This document shows positions 7,025 through 10,935 of a DNA stretch of 10,935 bases, piece after piece. This stretch comes from an uncultured Flavobacteriales bacterium (GTDB lineage Bacteria > Bacteroidota > Bacteroidia > Flavobacteriales > Crocinitomicaceae), in NCBI GenBank assembly GCA_946479985.1, contig CAMLIF010000124.1, forward strand, positions 1-10,935. The letters are read 5' to 3'. The position numbers and the translations under genes are program-made. The notes beneath the pieces are model-generated. The model saw only the letters and a program-made list of their open reading frames with translations. It was not told the DNA's origin and searched no databases. Within the stretch, counting starts at the first letter, position 1. Each line of letters opens with the position of its first letter.

Positions 7025-7495
7025 TTACTCCAATTTTCTCAAAACCCGAAGATCATGCTGTGCCCGGTGAAACTCCTTTCTAGCATACCTGTTTTCACCA
7101 TGTCTATACTTGAATCGATAAAGTTTCCTGCGATCTGTCAGGTCAGAAAAATCATAAGCCCTTGAACAAATAGAAAGATAAAGATGCTCTTCCTTACTGT
7201 CAAAAGTAATCAGCCACTCAGCTCCAACCTCAGTTTGAAAGCCACACATTCCTGCATCAGAAGCACCGTCAAAGGTCAGCGTGTCTTTGACTTCACCCCG
7301 AAACGTTTCAAACACAAGCAGTTTATATGTTTTGAAATGAGTAGAATCATCCTGAATAGAAATGATCTTTCCATAATAAGCCCCTTCTAGTTTCTCTGCC
7401 GATTCTTTGGTTAAGCGGGGTTGAGTTAAACAAGAACAAGCAACTGTTTTCTGCAGAACAAGCAGGAAACTAAATAAAAGTATTTTTTTCATCAT
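7025..7495 (-). CDS. Small secreted TIMP/NTR-like protein
   Basis: A 156-residue protein with signal peptide KKILLFSFLLVLQKTVA; the start may be either of two adjacent ATGs. Cleavage after A19 leaves an N-terminal C20-S-C22, the hallmark arrangement of tissue-inhibitor-of-metalloproteinase (TIMP) and netrin-like proteins. Further matches are a beta-rich middle (YYGKIISI, YKLLVFETFRG), C84-G85 followed by VGAEWLITF, and C110. The four cysteines could form two disulfides. Bacterial members of this fold are mostly uncharacterised, so metalloprotease inhibition is only a possibility. The C-terminus (120-156) is strongly basic (DRRKLYRFKYRHGENR) and is not part of the known core. A lipoprotein reading of TVAC is less likely because T17 is not a usual lipobox residue. 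Its stop codon lies in the near-copy of the NYN start region. Confidence 0.65.
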   Translation of the reverse strand: MMKKILLFSFLLVLQKTVACSCLTQPRLTKESAEKLEGAYYGKIISIQDDSTHFKTYKLLVFETFRGEVKDTLTFDGASDAGMCGFQTEVGAEWLITFDSKEEHLYLSICSRAYDFSDLTDRRKLYRFKYRHGENRYARKEFHRAQHDLRVLRKLE

Positions 7496-7529
7496 AATTA
7501 TTAAACTAGAAACGTATTATTTCCATAAC

Positions 7530-7592
7530 GTTGGCGCGAGGCTCTTACTCGTTCTATGTTGCTCGTGCGAGGCTCAGGCTCGTTCGAGCAAC
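7530..7592. repeat. GC-rich tandem palindromic repeat (REP-like)
   Basis: Two copies of GCGAGGCTC-N3-CTCGTTC, at 7536-7554 and 7567-7585, lie 31 bases apart. The second is embedded in a longer inverted repeat, GTTGCTCG (7558-7565) / CGAGCAAC (7585-7592). The block is much richer in G and C than its surroundings and lies upstream of the TIMP-like gene and downstream of the pdhB terminator. Such blocks are usually members of dispersed palindromic repeat families; only this one is visible in the window. Confidence 0.65.
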
Positions 7593-7622
7593 AAAAAAGC
7601 CGCTTGAACTATCTCAAGCGGC
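7593..7622 (-). terminator. Rho-independent terminator of pdhB
   Basis: Read on the minus strand, the 9-bp stem GCCGCTTGA / TCAAGCGGC with a six-base loop is followed by TTTTTT (the A run at 7593-7598). It begins 23 bases after the pdhB stop codon. Confidence 0.88.
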
Positions 7623-7645
7623 CTCTTATTATTTAATGTAGCTTC

Positions 7646-8626
7646 TTAATTTCTGTATAAAGTTGCTTTCACTGCTTTGATCAAACGATCTACATTTGGC
7701 AATGCAGCTTCAATTAATGTAGGCGAGAATGCGAATGGTGTATCTGTTTGCGTTACACGCTGAACCGGAGCATCCAAATAATCGAAAGCATAACGCTGCA
7801 AGTGGTAAGCAATTTCCGAAGAGATAGAAGCCAAAGGCCAAGATTCCTCTAAAACAACACATCGATTTGTTTTCTTAACCGAATCTACGATACATGCGTA
7901 ATCGATTGGACGGATAGTTCTCAGGTCAATAACTTCAAGAGAAATTCCTTCTTTCGCTAAAATTTCAGCAGCTTCGTATGCTACTTTGATAATTTTACCA
8001 AACGAAACAACAGTAACATCTGTTCCTTTGCGTTTTATATCAGCAACTCCAATTGGAATAATGTATTCTCCTTCAGGAATTTCACCTTTGTCGCCGTACA
8101 TTTTCTCAGATTCTAAGAAAACAACCGGATCATTATCACGAATGGCAGCTTTCAGCAAACCCTTCGCATCATACGGATTAGACGGCGTAATAACTTTCAA
8201 TCCCGGAACATGCGAATAAAATGCTTCGAAACTTTGCGAGTGCGTTGCCGCCAATTGTCCTGCAGTACCATTTCCACCACGGAAAACGATCGGACAACCA
8301 TATTGTCCACCCGACATCTGCAGCATTTTTGCAGCCGAGTTAATAATTTGATCAGCCGCCAAAATAGCAAAGTTCCACGTCATGAATTCTACAATCGGAC
8401 GTAAACCGTTCATGGAAGCTCCAACCGCAATACCTGCAAAACCTAATTCTGCAATGGGTGTATCGATTACTCTTTTAGAACCGAACTCATCCAACATTCC
8501 TTGCGAAACCTTGTATGCACCATTGTATTCCGCAACTTCTTCACCCATTAAAAACACACCTTCATCACGGCGCATTTCCTCTGACATTGCTTCACGAAGC
8601 GCTTCTCTAAATTGAACTACTTTCAT
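7646..8626 (-). CDS. pdhB: Pyruvate dehydrogenase E1 component, beta subunit
   Basis: A 326-residue protein, full length for the family. With the alpha subunit (not in this window) it forms the thiamine-diphosphate-dependent E1 that decarboxylates pyruvate and acetylates the lipoyl group of E2. Key features are FLMGEEVAEYNGAYKVSQG (25-43); E60 in DTPIAELGFAG, the glutamate that activates the ThDP aminopyrimidine; FMTWNFAILAADQIINSAAK (81-100); RGGNG-x-GQLAATHSQ with H129; and the C-terminal transketolase domain with LRTIRPID and LEESWP. The branched-chain 2-oxoacid E1 beta is a close paralogue, but the motifs and length fit PDH best. The gene is monocistronic, divergent from etfBA, and ends at a clear terminator. 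Confidence 0.95.
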   Translation of the reverse strand: MKVVQFREALREAMSEEMRRDEGVFLMGEEVAEYNGAYKVSQGMLDEFGSKRVIDTPIAELGFAGIAVGASMNGLRPIVEFMTWNFAILAADQIINSAAKMLQMSGGQYGCPIVFRGGNGTAGQLAATHSQSFEAFYSHVPGLKVITPSNPYDAKGLLKAAIRDNDPVVFLESEKMYGDKGEIPEGEYIIPIGVADIKRKGTDVTVVSFGKIIKVAYEAAEILAKEGISLEVIDLRTIRPIDYACIVDSVKKTNRCVVLEESWPLASISSEIAYHLQRYAFDYLDAPVQRVTQTDTPFAFSPTLIEAALPNVDRLIKAVKATLYRN

Positions 8627-8650
8627 TTTTTGTAGAATTGTAATATGATC

Positions 8651-8700
8651 GGCATCTGTAAGCCGGATGCCAAAAGTAATAAATCAATGGAAAGAATAAA
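8651..8700 (-). promoter_or_regulatory. Promoter of pdhB with a hairpin at the transcript 5' end
   Basis: On the minus strand, TTTA (8700-8697), an 18-base spacer and TACTTTTG (8678-8671), a perfect TAnnTTTG, form a Bacteroidota promoter. The transcript would start about 35-45 bases before the ATG. The inverted repeat GGCATC / GATGCC (8651-8656 with 8666-8671) falls at its very 5' end, where a hairpin could protect the mRNA or affect its start. Confidence 0.5.
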
Positions 8701-8733
8701 AGAGGAAAGCGGAAAAGAGGAAAGAATTCGACA
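8689..8733. repeat. Purine-rich 15-bp tandem repeat, about 2.6 units
   Basis: Three adjacent 15-base units begin GGAAAG: 8689-8703, 8704-8718 and 8719-8733. The first two share GGAAAG-N3-AAAAGA and the third is degenerate after GGAAAGAAT. A diverged counterpart in the opposite orientation lies at 8851-8884, with the exact 11-mer AGAGGAAAGCG (8701-8711) matched by CGCTTTCCTCT (8874-8884). The block overlaps the -33 side of the pdhB promoter. The rest of the 367-base divergent gap shows no gene. Confidence 0.55.
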
Positions 8734-8870
8734 GAGTCTTGCTTATAAATGATTGAATTATAAGAAAAATGTTTCTCCTGACAATTATATAATGTCGCCA
8801 TTACCAATTTCTTTTTGGCCTTTAACCCATTACTTAATTCCGTTCGTTTGAATCTTTCCGCTTCCCATCC

Positions 8871-8900
8871 TTTCGCTTTCCTCTGTTTTAATTACATTTG
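8871..8900 (+). promoter_or_regulatory. Possible promoter of etfBA
   Basis: TTTC (8871-8874), an 18-base spacer and TACATTTG (8893-8900), a perfect TAnnTTTG. The leader would be about 90 bases. The -33 half coincides with the inverted pyrimidine-rich block that mirrors the GGAAAG repeats on the pdhB side. Confidence 0.4.
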
Positions 8901-8993
8901 TTTCCGTTTTTATAGTTAATCGAAAACAAACATCCTATTATTCACAGGTAAACAATTGATTTACTTGCAGTTAAACAATATAATTTATACAAT

Positions 8994-9734
8994 ATGAAAA
9001 TTCTTGTATGTATTAGTAAATCGCCCGACACAACCTCAAAAATTGCGTTTACTAATAACAACACGCAATTTGACGAAAATGGCGTACAATACATTGTCAA
9101 CCCGTACGATGAGTGGTATGCACTTGTTCGCGGTTTGGAATTGAAAGAAACTTTAGGTGGAAACCTTACAATTATTACCGTTGGGGCAGCTGCAGACGAT
9201 GCTGTTATCCGTAAAGCTTTGGCAATTGGAGCTGACGATGCTGTACGTATTGATGCAGATCCGAAAGATGCTTATTTCACAGCAATGCAAATTGCCGAAT
9301 ACGCGAAAGCACATAATTTCGATTTGATTTTAACTGGTAAGGAAACAATCAACTACAACGGTTCACAAGTTGCCGGAATGATTGCAGAAGCATTAGATCT
9401 TCCTTTCGTTTCACTGGCTGAGAAATTAGATATCAACGGAACAACAGCTACTTTGGAGCGCGAGATCGTTGGAGGAGTTCAGGTTGTTGAAGCACAATTG
9501 CCTTTGGTAGTTTCCTGTGCTAAAGGAATGGCGGAGCAGCGTATTCCGAACATGCGCGGAATTATGGCAGCGCGTACTAAACCGTTAACGGTTGTTCCTG
9601 CAGCGGCTATTGAAGAATTAACTACATACAAAGAATACTCTTTACCGGCAGCTAAATCTGCAGTGAAGTTGATTGATCCGAACAACATGGATGAATTAGT
9701 TGCTTTGTTACACAATGAAGCGAAAGTTATTTAA
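8994..9734 (+). CDS. etfB: Electron transfer flavoprotein, beta subunit
   Basis: A 246-residue protein, normal length. It pairs with EtfA to form the soluble FAD-carrying ETF that takes electrons from acyl-CoA and other dehydrogenases and passes them to ETF:quinone oxidoreductase; the beta subunit binds AMP structurally. Seen here: the MKILVCISKSPDTTSKI start; NPYDEWYALVRGLELKE (36-52), the family N-x-x-D-E helix; GKETINYNGSQVAGMIAE (115-132), the AMP-binding segment; and the ETF-beta signature at about 166-196, including LPLVVSCAKGMAEQRIPN and RGIMAARTKP. The position usually read EPR is EQR here. No signal peptide; cytoplasmic. etfA follows after 17 bases, certainly the same operon. Confidence 0.96.
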   Translation: MKILVCISKSPDTTSKIAFTNNNTQFDENGVQYIVNPYDEWYALVRGLELKETLGGNLTIITVGAAADDAVIRKALAIGADDAVRIDADPKDAYFTAMQIAEYAKAHNFDLILTGKETINYNGSQVAGMIAEALDLPFVSLAEKLDINGTTATLEREIVGGVQVVEAQLPLVVSCAKGMAEQRIPNMRGIMAARTKPLTVVPAAAIEELTTYKEYSLPAAKSAVKLIDPNNMDELVALLHNEAKVI

Positions 9735-9751
9735 TTCCAAATTTTAGAGAC

Positions 9752-10696
9752 ATGAATATCTTAGTATATATACACGCTGCGCAGCAAGTTTCAAAAAGCG
9801 CAATGGAGGCTGTTACTTACGCTTCTAAAATTGGTGGAAGTATTACAGTTGTTGCAACAGGAAAAGCAAGTGATGCCGATTTGGCAGGCTTAGGTTCTTA
9901 CGGAGCACAAAAAGTATTGGTCGACAGAAACGTTTCTGAAGACGATCCACAGCAAATTACACGTTTAATTGCCAAAGCAGCTGAAACCACAGGTGCAGAA
10001 ATGGTAATTTTCTCACACGATTTAATCGGGAAAGCAGTTGCGCCACGTTTATCTGTTCGTATGAAAGCAGGTTTGATTTCGGGTGCTATTGCCATCCCTG
10101 ATTCAAACGGACAAGTGAAAGTAAACGTTTTCTCAGGAAAAGGATACGGACATGTAGCAGTTAACTCAGCAAAAAAAATCATCTCGTTATTGCCAAACTC
10201 AATCCAACCTGAAAAAACAGGAAGCGATTGTGCAGTTGAAGCATTTGACGGTGCAGTTGGTGCTGCAGCAATTAAAGTAATCAGCACGAAAAAACCGGAA
10301 GGCGAGATTCCATTGCCGGAAGCAGAAATAGTTGTTTCAGCAGGAAGAGGATTGAAAGGCCCTGAAAACTGGGGAATGGTTGAAGACTTGGCGAAAGCTT
10401 TGGGAGCAGCTACAGCCTGTTCACGTCCGGTTGCAGATATTGGCTGGAGACCTCACCACGAACACGTTGGACAAACGGGAGTTGCTATTCGTCCGAATTT
10501 ATACATTGCTGCCGGAATTTCAGGAGCAATCCAGCACCTGGCAGGTGTAAACGGATCTAAAGTAATTGTGGTTATTAACACAGATTCTGAGGCACCATTC
10601 TTCAAGGCTGCTGACTACGGTGTAGTGGGTGATGTTTTTGAAGTGTTACCAAAATTGACTGCCGCTGTGAATAAATTCCGCGCAGGACAAAATTAA
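9752..10696 (+). CDS. etfA: Electron transfer flavoprotein, alpha subunit
   Basis: A 314-residue protein, normal length. Domain I (about 1-185) is the Rossmann-like half that packs on EtfB. Domain II (about 190-314) binds FAD through VVSAGRGLKGPENWGMVEDL, S224-R225 in ACSRPVADIGW, HEHVGQTG with Q241-T242-G243, and the signature YIAAGISGAIQHLAGVNGSK (251-270) with the nucleotide loop VINTDSEAPFFKAADYG. All FAD-contacting motifs are intact. It is the second gene of the etfBA operon and ends before a strong hairpin. No bifurcating-type extension or ferredoxin domain is present, so a conventional electron-carrier ETF is most likely. Confidence 0.97.
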   Translation: MNILVYIHAAQQVSKSAMEAVTYASKIGGSITVVATGKASDADLAGLGSYGAQKVLVDRNVSEDDPQQITRLIAKAAETTGAEMVIFSHDLIGKAVAPRLSVRMKAGLISGAIAIPDSNGQVKVNVFSGKGYGHVAVNSAKKIISLLPNSIQPEKTGSDCAVEAFDGAVGAAAIKVISTKKPEGEIPLPEAEIVVSAGRGLKGPENWGMVEDLAKALGAATACSRPVADIGWRPHHEHVGQTGVAIRPNLYIAAGISGAIQHLAGVNGSKVIVVINTDSEAPFFKAADYGVVGDVFEVLPKLTAAVNKFRAGQN

Positions 10697-10733
10697 TTTG
10701 ATTGCTTTTGGTTATTTTTACCAAATATCATAG

Positions 10734-10767
10734 TAGGGAAGTAAGTCAATTACTTCCCTATTTATTT
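10734..10767 (+). terminator. Hairpin terminator after etfA
   Basis: A perfect 11-bp inverted repeat, TAGGGAAGTAA / TTACTTCCCTA (10734-10744 with 10750-10760), with loop GTCAA and followed by TTTATTT. The T run is interrupted, so read-through into the nuclease gene is possible. A weaker hairpin, TTTGGT / ACCAAA, lies just upstream (10707-10725). Confidence 0.7.
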
Positions 10768-10792
10768 GACTAAATGATTGTTATCTGACTAA

Positions 10793-10935
10793 ATGGATAA
10801 GATTAAATTAGAAATAGTAGGATTATCGTACAGCCAAACGCAAAGCGGGGCTTACGCTTTGGTTCTTTCGGAAGATGGAGGGAAACGCCGTTTACCCATT
10901 TTTATTGGCGGATTCGAAGATCAGTCTATCGCAAT
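10793..10935 (+). CDS. Bifunctional nuclease family protein (C-terminus beyond the right edge)
   Basis: The frame is open from the ATG at 10793-10795 to the window edge, giving 47 complete codons. The N-terminus reads MDKIKLEIVGLSYSQTQSGA, then YALVLSEDGGKRRLPIFIGG and FEDQSIA, the typical start of the BFN/DUF151 family. Family members, first described in plants, are reported to have DNase and RNase activity, but the bacterial role is unclear. I recall the order etfB-etfA-BFN as common in Flavobacteriales, which supports the call. The start codon overlaps the second copy of the direct repeat TGACTAAATG (10767-10776 and 10786-10795). Confidence 0.85.
   Translation, partial: MDKIKLEIVGLSYSQTQSGAYALVLSEDGGKRRLPIFIGGFEDQSIA

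Noticed and set aside
7536..7592. Two spaced repeats considered as a CRISPR remnant
   Set aside because: Only two units, a very short spacing, internal palindromes and no cas genes; a palindromic intergenic repeat fits better.
8955..8963. TTGATTTAC before etfB considered as a second FNR-type site
   Set aside because: Only the left half-site is present; no ATCAA follows at four bases.
9898..10287. 129-codon frame antisense to etfA
   Set aside because: It lies wholly inside a certain gene; the translation resembles no protein and follows from the codon bias of etfA.

Overview
The window looks like a chromosomal segment of a Bacteroidota bacterium, most likely a member of Flavobacteriales. The reasons are: moderate-to-low GC; several promoters of the Bacteroidota type (TTTG or TTG about 19 bases before TAnnTTTG) and almost no Shine-Dalgarno sites; a GWxTD-domain protein, a family typical of this phylum; and the order etfB-etfA-bifunctional nuclease beside the pyruvate dehydrogenase E1 beta gene. 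The genus cannot be settled from the sequence alone.

Layout. 1-1400 (-): 5' part of a secreted GWxTD-domain protein that runs off the left edge. 1556-1720 (+): a complete tRNA-Ser(UGA) unit with promoter, gene and terminator. 1970-4341 (+): an FAD-dependent oxidoreductase, a small Crp/Fnr-type regulator and a DinB-family protein. 4338-5072 (-): an Fpg/Nei-type DNA glycosylase, convergent with and overlapping the DinB gene. 5219-6058 (+): a lipoprotein with a duplicated domain. 6200-6934 (+): a NYN-LOTUS putative RNase. 7025-7495 (-): a small secreted TIMP/NTR-like protein. 7530-7622: a palindromic repeat and a terminator. 7646-8626 (-): pdhB. 8994-10696 (+): etfB-etfA. 10793 to the right edge (+): 5' part of a bifunctional nuclease.

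The right half is core metabolism. PDH E1 beta makes acetyl-CoA, and the divergent etfBA pair encodes the flavoprotein that collects electrons from acyl-CoA and similar dehydrogenases; both are transcribed from one 367-base divergent region. The left half is accessory housekeeping such as redox, regulation, DNA repair and envelope functions.

No complete new defence or mobile system is visible. The best leads are non-coding. (1) A perfect FNR-type palindrome, TTGAT-N4-ATCAA, lies at the stop codon of the Crp/Fnr-like gene, whose recognition helix carries the FNR-like E-x-x-S-R residues; its centre is about 41 bases before the predicted start of transcription of the DinB gene. (2) The NYN-LOTUS gene is bracketed by two related direct copies of a two-palindrome element, the second ending in a near-copy of the NYN start-codon region. 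(3) A GC-rich palindromic repeat lies at 7530-7592. (4) The lipoprotein has an internal domain duplication.
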